Below, one piece after another: positions 17,345 to 26,685 of a DNA stretch of 64,000 nt. Position 1 is the stretch's first letter; each line of letters begins with the position of its first letter. The DNA lies in assembly GCA_023460935.1 (NCBI GenBank), contig JAEWOI010000035.1:72674-136673 (forward strand), given 5' to 3'. Origin of the DNA: Actinomycetes bacterium. Lineage in GTDB: Bacteria > Actinomycetota > Actinomycetes > Propionibacteriales > Propionibacteriaceae. A model generated the notes under the pieces. That model did no database searches. It was not told the origin of the DNA and saw nothing but the letters and a program-made list of their open reading frames with translations. The translations under genes were made by a program, and so were the position numbers.

Positions 17345-18127
17345 ATGGACTTCACTGATCGAACCGCACTCGTCACCGGCGCGGGCTCCGGGATCGGCCG
17401 GGCGAGCGCTGTGGAGCTGGCCCGCCGCGGAGCAGCTGTCGCGGTGGTCGGCCACAGCCGGGACAGCGCGGCGGAGGTGGTGGCCCAGATCGAGTCCGAG
17501 GGCGGCACCGCTGCACCCTTCGCCGCTGAGCTGAGCCGCCCGGACTCGGTCGCCGCGCTGTTCGCCGAGGTGGGACGGCGCTGGCCCCGGCTCGACCTGC
17601 TGGTGGCCAACGCCGGGATCAACGGGGTGTGGGCGCCGCTGGACGAGCTCACCGCCGAGGAGTGGGGCCAGACCCTCGAGGTGAACCTGACCGGAACCTT
17701 CCTCACCGTGAAGCACGCCCTGCCCCTGCTGCGGGCTGCCGGCACGTCCGCCATCGTGGTCACCTCCTCGATCAACGGCACGCGTACGTTCAGCAACACC
17801 GGTGCGTCCGCCTACGCGACGAGCAAGGCCGGGCAGGTGGCCTTCGCCAAGATGATCGCCGTCGAGCTCGCCCGGGACGGGATCAGGGTCAACGTGCTCT
17901 GCCCCGGCAGCATCGACACCGAGATCGAAGACAACACCGAACAGCGCCACACCGACCGGGTGCGCATCCCGGTGGAGTTCCCGCAGGGCCAGATCCCCCT
18001 GACCGGAAAGGAGCCCGGCACCGCCGCGCAGGTCGCCGACCTCGTGTGCTTCCTCGGCTCGGCCGCTGCGGCCCACATCACCGGCACCGAGGTGTGGATC
18101 GACGGCGGCCAGTCGCTGCTGGCCTGA
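17345..18127 (+). CDS. SDR family oxidoreductase
   Basis: A 260-residue classical short-chain dehydrogenase/reductase. The cofactor-binding TGAGSGIGRA is at residues 12-21, the NAG motif (LVANAGING) near residue 84, the catalytic Ser in TSSING, and YATSK with the catalytic Tyr and Lys near residue 157. The C-terminus ends in ITGTEVWIDGGQSLL, as in 3-oxoacyl-ACP reductase-like members. The substrate cannot be told. It stands alone between the HD protein and the molybdopterin protein. Confidence 0.93.
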   Translation: MDFTDRTALVTGAGSGIGRASAVELARRGAAVAVVGHSRDSAAEVVAQIESEGGTAAPFAAELSRPDSVAALFAEVGRRWPRLDLLVANAGINGVWAPLDELTAEEWGQTLEVNLTGTFLTVKHALPLLRAAGTSAIVVTSSINGTRTFSNTGASAYATSKAGQVAFAKMIAVELARDGIRVNVLCPGSIDTEIEDNTEQRHTDRVRIPVEFPQGQIPLTGKEPGTAAQVADLVCFLGSAAAAHITGTEVWIDGGQSLLA

Positions 18128-18190
18128 AGTCGCAACACTGCCACCGCCGGCCCGCTCCGGACGTCCGGGCCGCGCGGGGATACTGGCCGG

Positions 18191-19672
18191 ATGACCGGGT
18201 CCAGGGCTGCGCTCGCCGGGGCCGGCGCGGTGGCGGCGGGGATCGGCTGCGTGCAGCTGCTCGGGGCGGTGCTCAACCCGGCCGCCGCACCCTTGGTGGC
18301 GTTCGGCTCCCTGCTGATCGACGTGGCGCCCACGCCGGTCAAGGAGTGGGCAGTCGCCACCCTCGGCAACGCGGACAAGCCGTTGCTGCTGCTCGGGGTG
18401 GGGCTGGCCGCGCTGGCGGCCGGGGCGCTCGCAGGGGTGCTCGGCTCTCGCCGTGCCTGGGCAGGGCTCGGGCTGGTGGCTGCGCTCGGCCTGCTGGGGC
18501 TGGGCGCGGCCGCGCCGCGGGCGTCCGGCCCCCTCGACCTGCTGCCTGCCGTGGTCGGCGGTGGGCTCGCGGTCTGGCTGCTGCGCGTCCAGCTGCGCTG
18601 GCTGGCCGGGCCGCGCAGGGCGGGCAGCCGGCAAGGCATCGACCGGCGGGTGCTGCTCACCGCAGCGGTCGGGATCGGCGCGGGGTCCGTGGCCGCCCCG
18701 CTCACCATCGGTTCGGCCAGGGTGGAGACGCCGCCGTTGCCACCGCCGGACCGGACGGCCCCGCCGTTACCGGACGGGCTGGAGGCCACCCACGCGGGCA
18801 TCTCCGCCCTCCGCACCCCGGTGCGCGAGTTCTACCGGGTGGACACGGCACTGGTCGTGCCCCGTCCCGACCTTTCGGCGTGGCGGCTGCGGATCACCGG
18901 GATGGTCGCCCGACCGTACGAGTTGGGCTGGGCCGACCTGCTGGCGCTGCCGCTGGTGGAACGTGACATCACCCTGACCTGCGTCTCGAACGAGGTCGGC
19001 GGTCCCTACTGCGGAAGCACCCGCTGGCTGGGCGTGCCCGTCGCGCCCCTCCTGCGCAGGGCCGGTCCCGACCCGGCGGCCGACCAGGTGCTCAGCTCCT
19101 CGCTGGACGGCTTCACCGCCAGCACCCCGCTGGCCGTGCTCCTCGACGGCCGGGACGCGCTGGTGGCCATCGGCATGGACGGCGCTGCGCTCACCCCGGA
19201 GCACGGCTACCCGGCGCGCCTGCTGACCCCCGGCCTCTACGGCTACGTCGGGGCCACCAAGTGGCTGACCGAGCTGAAGGTCACGACGTTCGCGGCTGAC
19301 GAGGCGTACTGGACGGTGCGCGGCTGGGCCGAGCGGGCGCCGGTGAAGACCGCCTGCCGGATCGACACCCCCACCGGGGGCGTCCGGGCAGGGGCGTCCG
19401 TGATCGGCGGCGTGGCCTGGGCCACCCATCGAGGGGTGAGCCGGGTGGAGGTCCAGCTCGACGGCGGCCAGTGGCGGGCCGCCACCCTCGGTCCGGACGT
19501 CGGCATCGACTACTGGCGCCAGTGGTACCTGCCGTGGACCGCGACGCCGGGGGTGCACCGGCTGGCAGCCCGGGCCTACGACGGCGCCGGCGTGCCGCAG
19601 GAAGCCCGCGTGCAGGGCGTGCTTCCCGACGGCGCCACCGGGTACCACACGGTCACGGTCAGGGTGGCGTGA
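18191..19672 (+). CDS. Membrane-anchored molybdopterin-dependent oxidoreductase
   Basis: A 493-residue protein of the sulfite oxidase/YedY-like fold. The first ~150 residues hold about four transmembrane helices. Residues 190-390 form the molybdopterin domain, with the probable molybdenum-coordinating cysteine in ITLTCVSNEVGGPYCG. The last ~110 residues are an Ig-like dimerisation domain (VEVQLDGGQWRAATL). The catalytic domain should face outward. The substrate and electron partner are unknown; no heme subunit is adjacent. Confidence 0.87.
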   Translation: MTGSRAALAGAGAVAAGIGCVQLLGAVLNPAAAPLVAFGSLLIDVAPTPVKEWAVATLGNADKPLLLLGVGLAALAAGALAGVLGSRRAWAGLGLVAALGLLGLGAAAPRASGPLDLLPAVVGGGLAVWLLRVQLRWLAGPRRAGSRQGIDRRVLLTAAVGIGAGSVAAPLTIGSARVETPPLPPPDRTAPPLPDGLEATHAGISALRTPVREFYRVDTALVVPRPDLSAWRLRITGMVARPYELGWADLLALPLVERDITLTCVSNEVGGPYCGSTRWLGVPVAPLLRRAGPDPAADQVLSSSLDGFTASTPLAVLLDGRDALVAIGMDGAALTPEHGYPARLLTPGLYGYVGATKWLTELKVTTFAADEAYWTVRGWAERAPVKTACRIDTPTGGVRAGASVIGGVAWATHRGVSRVEVQLDGGQWRAATLGPDVGIDYWRQWYLPWTATPGVHRLAARAYDGAGVPQEARVQGVLPDGATGYHTVTVRVA

Positions 19673-19693
19673 CGCCGCCGGCGGCGGGACCGG

Positions 19694-20317
19694 TCAGGCC
19701 TCGAACGGCGCCGGGTCACCAGCGCCGAGGCGCAGGATCGCCACCTCGCCGTCGGACAGGTCGACGATCGTGGTGGGCTCCAGGCCGCAGTCGCCGGAGT
19801 CGAGGACGGCGTCCAGCACGTTGCCGAGCTCGTCATTGACCTGCCAGCCGTCGGTGAGCGGGTCGTCCGCGCCCGGCAGGATCAGCGTCGAGGACATCAG
19901 GGGCTCCCCAAGCGCCTGCAGCAGAGCGAGCGCTGTGGTGTGCTGCGGCACCCGCACCCCGACGGTCTTCTTCTTGGGATGGAGCATGACCTTCGGTGCC
20001 TCCCTGGTGGCCTTCAGGATGAAGGTGTAGGCGCCGGGAGTGGCGGCCTTGACCGCGCGGAACACGTCGTTGTCCATCTGCACGTACTGCCCGAGCTGGC
20101 CGAACTCGCTGCACACCAGGGTGAAGTGGTGCTTGTCGGAGAGCTGGCGCAGCGCGCGGATGCGGTCCAGGCCCTCCCGGTTGCCGAGCCGGCAGCCGAG
20201 CGCGTAGCCGGAGTCGGTCGGATAAGCCACCAGGCCGCCCGAGCGGAGGATCTCTGCGACCTGCGCCAGCGAGCGGGCCTGCGGGTTGTCCGGATGCACG
20301 TCGAAGTAGCGGGCCAT
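19694..20317 (-). CDS. YciO/YrdC/Sua5-family protein
   Basis: A 207-residue protein of the YrdC-like fold, closest to the YciO branch by segments such as GGLVAYPTDSGYALGC, LSDKHHFTLVC, YTFILKAT and VGVRVPQH. Family enzymes make threonylcarbamoyl-AMP for tRNA t6A; YciO is a paralogue with weaker activity. It converges on the molybdopterin gene and is divergent from the MalY-type lyase, with a 38-bp gap. A second, true tsaC may lie elsewhere in the genome. Confidence 0.88.
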   Translation of the reverse strand: MARYFDVHPDNPQARSLAQVAEILRSGGLVAYPTDSGYALGCRLGNREGLDRIRALRQLSDKHHFTLVCSEFGQLGQYVQMDNDVFRAVKAATPGAYTFILKATREAPKVMLHPKKKTVGVRVPQHTTALALLQALGEPLMSSTLILPGADDPLTDGWQVNDELGNVLDAVLDSGDCGLEPTTIVDLSDGEVAILRLGAGDPAPFEA

Positions 20318-20355
20318 GGCTTTCAGACTAGCCGCGGGCAGCTAGGGTGCGGGCC

Positions 20356-21483
20356 ATGTCGCTGCTGTCCCTGCCCATCGAAGAGCTCCGCGCCCGGCAC
20401 AGCCTGAAATGGCGCACGTACGCGCCGGACGTGCTGCCGATGTGGGTCGCGGAGATGGACACGGCGCTGCACCCCGCGGTGCGGGAGGCCGTGCTCGCAG
20501 CCCTAGACCACGGCGACACCGGCTACCCCTGCGGCACCGCCTACGCCGAGGCGTACGCCGCCATGGCAGCGACCCGCTGGGGGTGGGCGCTGGACGCAGG
20601 CAGCCAGGTGCGACGCGCCGGCGACGTGATGAACTCGGTGCTCGCAGTGCTCGAGGCAACCACCGCGCCGGGTGACGCCGTCGTGATCAACCCGCCGGTG
20701 TACCCGCCGTTCCGCCAGGTCGTCTCGGGCTACCAGCGCCGGATCACCGAGGCGCCGCTCGCCCCGTCCGGTCGGCTCGACCTGACCGCGCTCGAGGCTG
20801 CGTTCGCCGGGCCGGACCGGCCGCGTGCTTACCTGCTGTGCTCACCGCACAACCCCACGGGGGCGGTGCACACCGCCGAGGAGTTGCGCGAGGTGATGGC
20901 CCTCGCTGCCCGCTTCGACGTCCAGGTGGTGGTGGACGAGATCCACGCCTGCCTGGTCGACCCGGGCACCGGCTTCGTGCCGCTGCTGACGGTGCCCGGC
21001 GGCGAGCGGGCGATCAGCGTCACCAGCGCTGGCAAGGCCTGGAACCTGGCCGGCTTCAAGGCGGGCCTGATCATCGCCGGGACGGCTGCGACGTCGGTGC
21101 TCGACGACCTGCCGCCGCTCGCGCTGCAGTCGGCCGGCCACCTCGCCAGCATCGCGCACACCGCTGCGCTCACCTCGGCCCAGGAGTGGATCGACCAGCT
21201 GGTCACAGAGCTCGCTGCGAACAAGCGCCTGCTGGCAGCTGAGCTGGCCCGAAGCGTGCCGCAGGCCCGCTACCAGCCGGCTCCGGGCACCTACCTCGCC
21301 TGGGTGGACTGCAGCGGGCTTGGACTTGCCGACCCGGCGCGGCACTTCCGCGAGCACGGCGGGGTCGCCTTCTCCCCCGGCGTCAACTTCGGCAGGGCGC
21401 ACCAGCAGTGGGTGCGGATCAACCTCGCCTGCTCGCCCGAGCTGGTGGTCGAGGCGGTCCGGCGGATGGCCGCCTGCCTCTGA
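20356..21483 (+). CDS. MalY/PatB-type PLP-dependent C-S lyase
   Basis: A 375-residue fold-type I PLP enzyme. The N-terminal KWRTYAPDVLPMWVAEMD is typical of the MalY/PatB cystathionine beta-lyase-like group. The PLP-binding lysine is in VTSAGKAWNLAGFK, the NPTG-type motif in CSPHNPTGAVH and the aspartate in VVDEIHA. Such enzymes cleave cystathionine or cysteine conjugates. The start is the ATG at 20356; a GTG at 20347 would add three residues. Confidence 0.9.
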   Translation: MSLLSLPIEELRARHSLKWRTYAPDVLPMWVAEMDTALHPAVREAVLAALDHGDTGYPCGTAYAEAYAAMAATRWGWALDAGSQVRRAGDVMNSVLAVLEATTAPGDAVVINPPVYPPFRQVVSGYQRRITEAPLAPSGRLDLTALEAAFAGPDRPRAYLLCSPHNPTGAVHTAEELREVMALAARFDVQVVVDEIHACLVDPGTGFVPLLTVPGGERAISVTSAGKAWNLAGFKAGLIIAGTAATSVLDDLPPLALQSAGHLASIAHTAALTSAQEWIDQLVTELAANKRLLAAELARSVPQARYQPAPGTYLAWVDCSGLGLADPARHFREHGGVAFSPGVNFGRAHQQWVRINLACSPELVVEAVRRMAACL

Positions 21484-21525
21484 CCCGGGACGTTGGCCCA
21501 GGGCGCCGTCCGGGGCGGACGGTGC

Positions 21526-22548
21526 TCAGCGCCAGCCGAGCGCGGGCGCCACGTGGGCCAGCACCGCCTCGATGACGTGGGCGTTGTAGTCCACACCGAG
21601 CTGGTTCGGCACCGTGAGCAGCAGCGTGTCGGCCGCGGCGATGGCCTCGTCCCCGCGCAGCTGCTCCACCAGCACGTCCGGCTCGGCAGCGTAGCTGCGG
21701 CCGAAGATCGCGCGGGTGGAGGCGTCGATCCAGCCCACCTGGTCGTCGCTTTCGCCCTCGCCCCCGAAGTAGGTGCGGTCGCGGTCGTCCACCAGCGGGA
21801 AGATGCTGCGGCTCACCGAGACCCTCGGTTCCCGTTCGTGGCCGGCGGCCGTCCATGCCTCCCGGAAGCGGCGGATCTGTTCCGCCTGCTGCACGTGGAA
21901 CGGCTCGCCGGACTCGTCGGTCTTCAGCGTCGAGCTCATCAGGTGCATCCCCTGCTCAGCAGCCCAGACCGCGGTGGCGTTGGACGCAGCCCCCCACCAG
22001 ATGCGCTCGCGCAGGCCGGTCGAGTGCGGCTCGATGCGGAGCAGCCCGGGCGGGTTGGGGAACATCGGGCGGGGGTTGGGCGCAGCGAAGCCCTTGCCCT
22101 TCAGCACGGTGAGGAAGACCTCGGCGTGGGTGCGCGCCATGTCGGCGTCGCTCTGCCCCTCGGCAGGGACGTAGCCGAAGTAGCGGTAGCCGTCCACCAC
22201 CTGCTCCGGCGACCCCCGGCTGATCCCGAGTTGCAGCCTGCCGCCGGAGATGAGGTCGGCAGCGCCGGCGTCCTCCGCCATGTAGAGCGGGTTCTCGTAG
22301 CGCATGTCGATCACCGCGGTGCCGATCTCGATGCTGCGGGTGCGCGCCCCCACCGCGGCGAGCAGCGGGAACGGCGAGCCGAGCTGCCGGGCGAAGTGGT
22401 GCACCCGGAAGTACGCGCCGTCAGCACCGAGGTCCTCGGCGGCGACGGCCAGTTCCACCGACTGCAGCAGCGCGTCGGAGGCAGAGCGCGTCCGGGACCC
22501 CGGGGCGTCGGACCAGTGGCCGAAGGAGAGGAAGCCGATTCGTTTCAC
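21526..22548 (-). CDS. Luciferase-like monooxygenase (LLM class)
   Basis: A 340-residue flavin-dependent luciferase-like TIM barrel. Signatures are MKRIGFLSFGHW at the start, GADGAYFRVHHF near residue 38, IEIGTAVIDMRYENP and LQLGISRGSPEQV. It probably uses FMNH2 or F420; the substrate is not evident. The start is a GTG at 22548. An upstream extension of the frame reaches beyond the next gene and is an artefact of high GC. It converges on the MalY-type gene, with about 40 bp between stops. Confidence 0.88.
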   Translation of the reverse strand: MKRIGFLSFGHWSDAPGSRTRSASDALLQSVELAVAAEDLGADGAYFRVHHFARQLGSPFPLLAAVGARTRSIEIGTAVIDMRYENPLYMAEDAGAADLISGGRLQLGISRGSPEQVVDGYRYFGYVPAEGQSDADMARTHAEVFLTVLKGKGFAAPNPRPMFPNPPGLLRIEPHSTGLRERIWWGAASNATAVWAAEQGMHLMSSTLKTDESGEPFHVQQAEQIRRFREAWTAAGHEREPRVSVSRSIFPLVDDRDRTYFGGEGESDDQVGWIDASTRAIFGRSYAAEPDVLVEQLRGDEAIAAADTLLLTVPNQLGVDYNAHVIEAVLAHVAPALGWR

Positions 22549-22583
22549 ACCAGTTAGAACGCCACCCGGGCCCGCCCATTCCC

Positions 22584-22979
22584 TCAGCGGTTGCCAACCA
22601 GTTCGGCCTCGGCCGCGCCGCGGGCGTCCAGCCGGTTGATCCCGACCAGGCTGAGGAACACGGTCTCCGCAGTGGTCGAGGCCCGCACCCGCACCCGGGA
22701 GCCGGCCAGTTCGACCTCGCCGGTCACTCCCCCGGCCTCGGCCAGCACCCGCCGTGCTGCGGCGATCGCGGCGCCCGCATCGGGGTCCTCGCCCGCGAGC
22801 CTCGCCGCTGCGGTCTCGTCCGCCGCAGCGCGGGCGGCGGCAGCCGCCACCAGCTCCACCCGCCGGGCTGCGGCGGCCTGGGCTCCGCCGTCCACCACCA
22901 GGCCCGCGACCAGCAGCAGGGCCGGCACGACGACGGCCACGAACGCGGACAACGACATGCCCCGCTGGCTTCCGGACAT
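22584..22979 (-). CDS. TadE/TadG-like pilus-assembly protein
   Basis: A 131-residue protein with the N-terminal arrangement of Tad-type minor pilins: a short leader (MSGSQRGMSLSAFVAV), a hydrophobic helix to residue 30, then an alanine/arginine-rich helix (QAAAARRVELVAAAAARAA) and a small outer domain. It resembles the last genes of actinobacterial tad clusters, but no other tad gene is adjacent. Together with the Flp pilin at 13.8 kb it suggests that tad functions are dispersed. Confidence 0.68.
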   Translation of the reverse strand: MSGSQRGMSLSAFVAVVVPALLLVAGLVVDGGAQAAAARRVELVAAAAARAAADETAAARLAGEDPDAGAAIAAARRVLAEAGGVTGEVELAGSRVRVRASTTAETVFLSLVGINRLDARGAAEAELVGNR

Positions 22980-23122
22980 CTGCTACCACCCCCCGGGTTC
23001 CAGGTGCCATTGTGCCCCGCCGACGACGTCCCATCGACAGTCGTGCACCCCGGATCCGGACGCTGTCTGGATAGGCTGAACCCTGCTCAAGAAGAACTCC
23101 CGAACACGATTGGAAGCCTTTG

Positions 23123-24349
23123 ATGGTCCAGAAAGTAGCTCTGCTCACCGCCGGCGGGTTCGCCCCGTGCCTTTCGTCCGCCATCGGCGGACTGATCGAG
23201 CGCTACACCCGGCTGGCGCCGGAGGTGGAGATCATCGCCTACAAGAACGGCTACCAGGGCCTGCTGACCGGCGACTACTTCGCCATCACCCCGGTGGTGC
23301 GGGAGAAGGCCGCCCTGCTGCACCGTTACGGCGGCTCCCCGATCGGCAACTCCCGGGTGAAGCTGACCAACGCGAAGGACCTGGTCAAGCGCGGGCTCGT
23401 GGCCGAGGGCCAGAACCCGCTGCAGGTCGCGGCCGACCGGCTCGTCGCGGACGGTGTGGACGTGCTGCACACCATCGGCGGTGACGACACCAACACCACC
23501 GCGGCCGACCTGGCCGCCTACCTCGCCGACCACGACTACGGCCTCACCGTGGTGGGGCTGCCGAAGACGATCGACAACGACGTGGTGCCGATCAAGCAGT
23601 CCCTCGGTGCCGACACCGCGGCCGAGATGGGCGCCCGCTTCTCCAAGAACGTGCTGGCCGAGCACAACGCCGGCACCCGCATCCTGCTGATCCACGAGGT
23701 GATGGGCCGCAACTGCGGCTGGCTGACCGCCGCCACCGCGGCGAAGTACCACGAGTGGGTCGAGGGTGCCGAGTGGCTGCCGGAGATCGGCCTGGCCAAG
23801 GAGGCCTGGGACGTGCACGCGATCTTCCTGCCCGAGGCCGTGATCGACATCAAGGCCGAGGCCGAGCGGTTGATCAAGGTGATGGACGAGGTCGGCTGCG
23901 TCAACATCTTCCTCTCCGAGGGCGCCGGGATCGCCGACATCGTCGCCGAGATGGAGAAGGCCGGCCAGGAGGTGGCCCGGGACGCGTTCGGGCACATCCG
24001 GCTGGAGCGGATCAACCCCGGCCAGTGGTTCGGCAAGCAGTTCGCCCACATGCTCAAGGCCGAGAAGGTCCTGGTGCAGAAGTCGGGCTACTACTCCCGC
24101 TCGGCCGCCGCCAACGAGTTCGACCTTGCGCTGATCAAGTCGATGACCGACCTCGCCGTGGACGCAGCCCTGCGCGGCGAGCCCGGCGTGGTCGGCCACG
24201 ACGAGGAGAACGGCGACGAGCTGGGCGTGATCGCGTTCGACCGGATCAAGGGCGGCAAGCCGTTCGACATCACCCAGCAGTGGTACCTCGACCTGCTCTC
24301 CGGCATCGGCCAGCCCGCCCCGGTGGCAGCAGCGCCGGCCGGGCACTGA
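23123..24349 (+). CDS. pfp: Pyrophosphate-dependent 6-phosphofructokinase
   Basis: A 408-residue phosphofructokinase that reversibly converts fructose-6-phosphate and PPi to fructose-1,6-bisphosphate. The donor-site motif is GGDDTNTT, with Asp where ATP enzymes carry Gly, which marks PPi use. PKTIDNDV holds the catalytic aspartates. EVMGRNCGW binds the sugar phosphate. Reversibility lets one enzyme serve glycolysis and gluconeogenesis, as known in propionibacteria and some other actinobacteria. The ATG at 23123 is preferred. A large inverted repeat follows the stop and probably ends transcription. Confidence 0.94.
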   Translation: MVQKVALLTAGGFAPCLSSAIGGLIERYTRLAPEVEIIAYKNGYQGLLTGDYFAITPVVREKAALLHRYGGSPIGNSRVKLTNAKDLVKRGLVAEGQNPLQVAADRLVADGVDVLHTIGGDDTNTTAADLAAYLADHDYGLTVVGLPKTIDNDVVPIKQSLGADTAAEMGARFSKNVLAEHNAGTRILLIHEVMGRNCGWLTAATAAKYHEWVEGAEWLPEIGLAKEAWDVHAIFLPEAVIDIKAEAERLIKVMDEVGCVNIFLSEGAGIADIVAEMEKAGQEVARDAFGHIRLERINPGQWFGKQFAHMLKAEKVLVQKSGYYSRSAAANEFDLALIKSMTDLAVDAALRGEPGVVGHDEENGDELGVIAFDRIKGGKPFDITQQWYLDLLSGIGQPAPVAAAPAGH

Positions 24350-24352
24350 GCC

Positions 24353-24440
24353 TGGCGCAAAAGGAACCGTCCCCGATCGACCGCGGTTGATCGGGGACGG
24401 TTCCTTTCGCGCCACGGTGGCCGGGGACGGTTCCTATTCC
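24353..24440. repeat. GGAACCGTCCCC inverted repeat and half copy
   Basis: A long inverted repeat with arms of about 26 bp (24353-24378 and 24389-24414, one mismatch) around AAAGGAACCGTCCCC and its complement. A third, half copy (GGGGACGGTTCCTATTCC) runs to 24440 and enters the 3' end of the aminotransferase gene. It sits between two convergent genes and may stop both transcripts. A related copy lies at 29618-29646. Similar repeats are known as dispersed palindromes in many bacteria. Confidence 0.88.
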
Positions 24441-25591
24441 GGTTCAACCCAGGCGACCAGGCGGTCCAGCGCCTCGTCCAGCTGGGCGGTGTCGCCGCAG
24501 AAGCTGAGCCGTAGCCACCGGCCGCCGTCGACCGGGTCGAAATCGATGCCCGGGGCCAGCGCGACGCCCGTGGCGGCCAGTGCTTCCGCGCACCAGCGAC
24601 GGCTGTCCGTGGTCAGGTGGCCGACGTCGCACCAGGCGTAGAACGCGCCGTCCGGCGGGGCGAAGCTGGTGATGCCCAGCTCCGGCAGGCGGCGCAGCAG
24701 CAGGTCGCGGTTGCGCGCGTACCTGGCGACGTGGCCGTCGAGCTCGGCTCGGGCTTCCTGCGTGAACGCAGCCAGCGCTGCGGCCTGCGAGACCGCCGGC
24801 GCACAGATCGCGAGGTTGCTCTGCAGGAGCTCGACGGGGCGGCGCAGCGGCTCCGGAAGGCAGAGCCAGCCGACGCGCCAGCCGGTCATCGAGTGGTACT
24901 TGCTCACCGAGCCGAGCACCACCGCGTCCGCGCTGAACTGCCGCACGCCGGCGCAGGGCCGGTCATAGCTGATGCCGTGGTAGATCTCGTCGCTGAGCAG
25001 CAGGCAATCGTGCGCCGTGCACCAGGCCGCCAGTTCGGCCAGCTCGGCTGGCGCGATCACCGTCCCGGTCGGGTTGGACGGCGACGCGACGACCAGCCCG
25101 GCCGGCGGCTCGGGCAGCGCCTCCAGCATCGCCACCGTCGGCTGGTAGCGGGTCTCCGGGCCCACCGGCAGGTCCACCACCCGGCAGCCGAGGCTGAGCA
25201 GGGCGTTGCGGTAGGCGGGATAGCCCGGACGGGTCATGGCGACAGCGTCGCCGGCGTCGAAGGCGGCCAGCACAGCGAGGGCGAAGCCGCCGGAGGACCC
25301 CGTGGTGACCACGACCTCCACCGGGTCGAGTTCCACCCCGTACCGCCGCAGGTGGTCGGCCGCGATGGCCCGGCGCAGCTCCGGCGTGCCGGGCGAGACC
25401 GTGTAGCCCAGCACCTGCCCGCCGACCGCTGCTGCGGCTGCCTCCCGCACCACCAGCGGCGCTGGGGTGGTGGGCTGCCCGACGCACAACAGGATGGCGT
25501 CACCATGGCTGGCGTGCCGGGCTGCGGCCGCCTTCGCCACCTCCATCACGTGGAAGGGCTCCACGCGGCCGCGGCCCGAGAGCCGGGTCAC
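24434..25591 (-). CDS. Class I/II PLP-dependent aminotransferase
   Basis: A 385-residue fold-type I aminotransferase. Visible features are GYTVSPGTPELRRAIA, VVTTGSSGGFAL, SPSNPTGTV, LLSDEIYHG with the cofactor aspartate, and VSKYHSMTGWRVG with the PLP lysine. It is close to aspartate/alanine-type enzymes; the substrate is not clear. The GTG start at 25591 overlaps the stop of the YihY-family gene by four bases (GTGA), so they are coupled. The last few codons overlap a copy of the GGAACCGTCCCC repeat. Confidence 0.9.
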   Translation of the reverse strand: MTRLSGRGRVEPFHVMEVAKAAAARHASHGDAILLCVGQPTTPAPLVVREAAAAAVGGQVLGYTVSPGTPELRRAIAADHLRRYGVELDPVEVVVTTGSSGGFALAVLAAFDAGDAVAMTRPGYPAYRNALLSLGCRVVDLPVGPETRYQPTVAMLEALPEPPAGLVVASPSNPTGTVIAPAELAELAAWCTAHDCLLLSDEIYHGISYDRPCAGVRQFSADAVVLGSVSKYHSMTGWRVGWLCLPEPLRRPVELLQSNLAICAPAVSQAAALAAFTQEARAELDGHVARYARNRDLLLRRLPELGITSFAPPDGAFYAWCDVGHLTTDSRRWCAEALAATGVALAPGIDFDPVDGGRWLRLSFCGDTAQLDEALDRLVAWVEPE

Positions 25592-26682
25592 CTGCGCCGG
25601 CCGAACAGCGCACCGAGCAGCGCGGTCAGGACGGCGCCCAGCCCCAGGCCGGTCGCTGCGCCCACGGTGTAGCCGGTGCCCAGCCCGATGCCGAGCGAGC
25701 GCCGCGCGACCGCTGACGAGACGTACCGCTCCCCGGGACGGGCTTCGATCGGCTCTGCCGGGCCCGGGGCACCCACCAGCTCGACCTGTGGTTCCTCCGC
25801 GGGGGCCTCGGCCGTCGCCAGCCAGGCTGCGATGAACAGCAGCAGGGTGGCGAACAGGTTCAGGAACAGCATCAGCACGATCGTCGACCCGAACACAGCG
25901 GTGCTCAGGTTGTTGGAGAACATGCCGATCAGGTAGCCGGTGAGCCCTTGCAGCACCAGGAGGCTCGCCGATCCGATGGCCGAACCGACCCAGGCGAGGT
26001 GGCTGGGCACCGGGTGCGGGCTGAACCAGCCGAACAGCATCCGGAACAGGCCGGCGCCGGCGGCGAACGCCACGATGAGGCTGACCAGCCGCAACAGCCA
26101 GGTCCACACCGGGGTGTCACCGAAGCCGAGCCAGTGCCCGATCGTGCCACCGAGGCTGCCCGCGACGGTGGCAGCGGCGAAGGTGGCCGCCACGCCGAAC
26201 AGCATGCCGACCAGCCCGGCGAAGTTCGCCAGCACGTCCAGCGGCAGCACGAGTTGCCTGCCCGGGTCGTCCACGTCGTCGCGCATGAGCAGGCGCACCG
26301 AGCGCTTCAGGTTCCCCACCCAGCCCGAGCCCACCCAGATCGTGATCAGGAGGCCGAAGACGCCGATCGAGGCCCAGTTGTGCAGCGCGCCGGCGATCAG
26401 TTCGTACAGGCTGTCGGCGAGGCTCTCCGCGCCCCCGTTGCCGGCGGGCAGCAGGTCGCGCAGCCACGACTCGATCTCGCCGAGCGCCGCCGGCCGCAGG
26501 ACGGTGAGCGTGAGGCCGAGGCCGGAGAACGCGAGCATCAGGATCGGCACCAGCGACAGCACCGAGAAGTAGGTGACCGCCGCGGCCAGCTGGGCACCTC
26601 CGCGGACGTTGAAGCGTTCGACCGCGCGCAGGATGTGGGCGACGAACGGCCTGGCGGAGAACTCCTGCCACCACTTCAACAT
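25588..26682 (-). CDS. YihY/BrkB family membrane protein
   Basis: A 364-residue protein with about six helices typical of the YihY/virulence factor BrkB family: VRGGAQLAAAVTYFSVLSLVPILM near residue 28, WLRDLLPAG, and later LFGWFSPHPVPSHLAWVGSAI. It was formerly thought to be RNase BN; that is now rejected for the family, and the function is unknown. The C-terminal 80 residues are a polar stretch followed by a small helix. Transcribed with the aminotransferase gene. It starts only three bases from the stop of gcvP, so it likely belongs to the gcvP operon. Confidence 0.87.
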   Translation of the reverse strand: MLKWWQEFSARPFVAHILRAVERFNVRGGAQLAAAVTYFSVLSLVPILMLAFSGLGLTLTVLRPAALGEIESWLRDLLPAGNGGAESLADSLYELIAGALHNWASIGVFGLLITIWVGSGWVGNLKRSVRLLMRDDVDDPGRQLVLPLDVLANFAGLVGMLFGVAATFAAATVAGSLGGTIGHWLGFGDTPVWTWLLRLVSLIVAFAAGAGLFRMLFGWFSPHPVPSHLAWVGSAIGSASLLVLQGLTGYLIGMFSNNLSTAVFGSTIVLMLFLNLFATLLLFIAAWLATAEAPAEEPQVELVGAPGPAEPIEARPGERYVSSAVARRSLGIGLGTGYTVGAATGLGLGAVLTALLGALFGRRR

Positions 26683-26685
26683 CGG

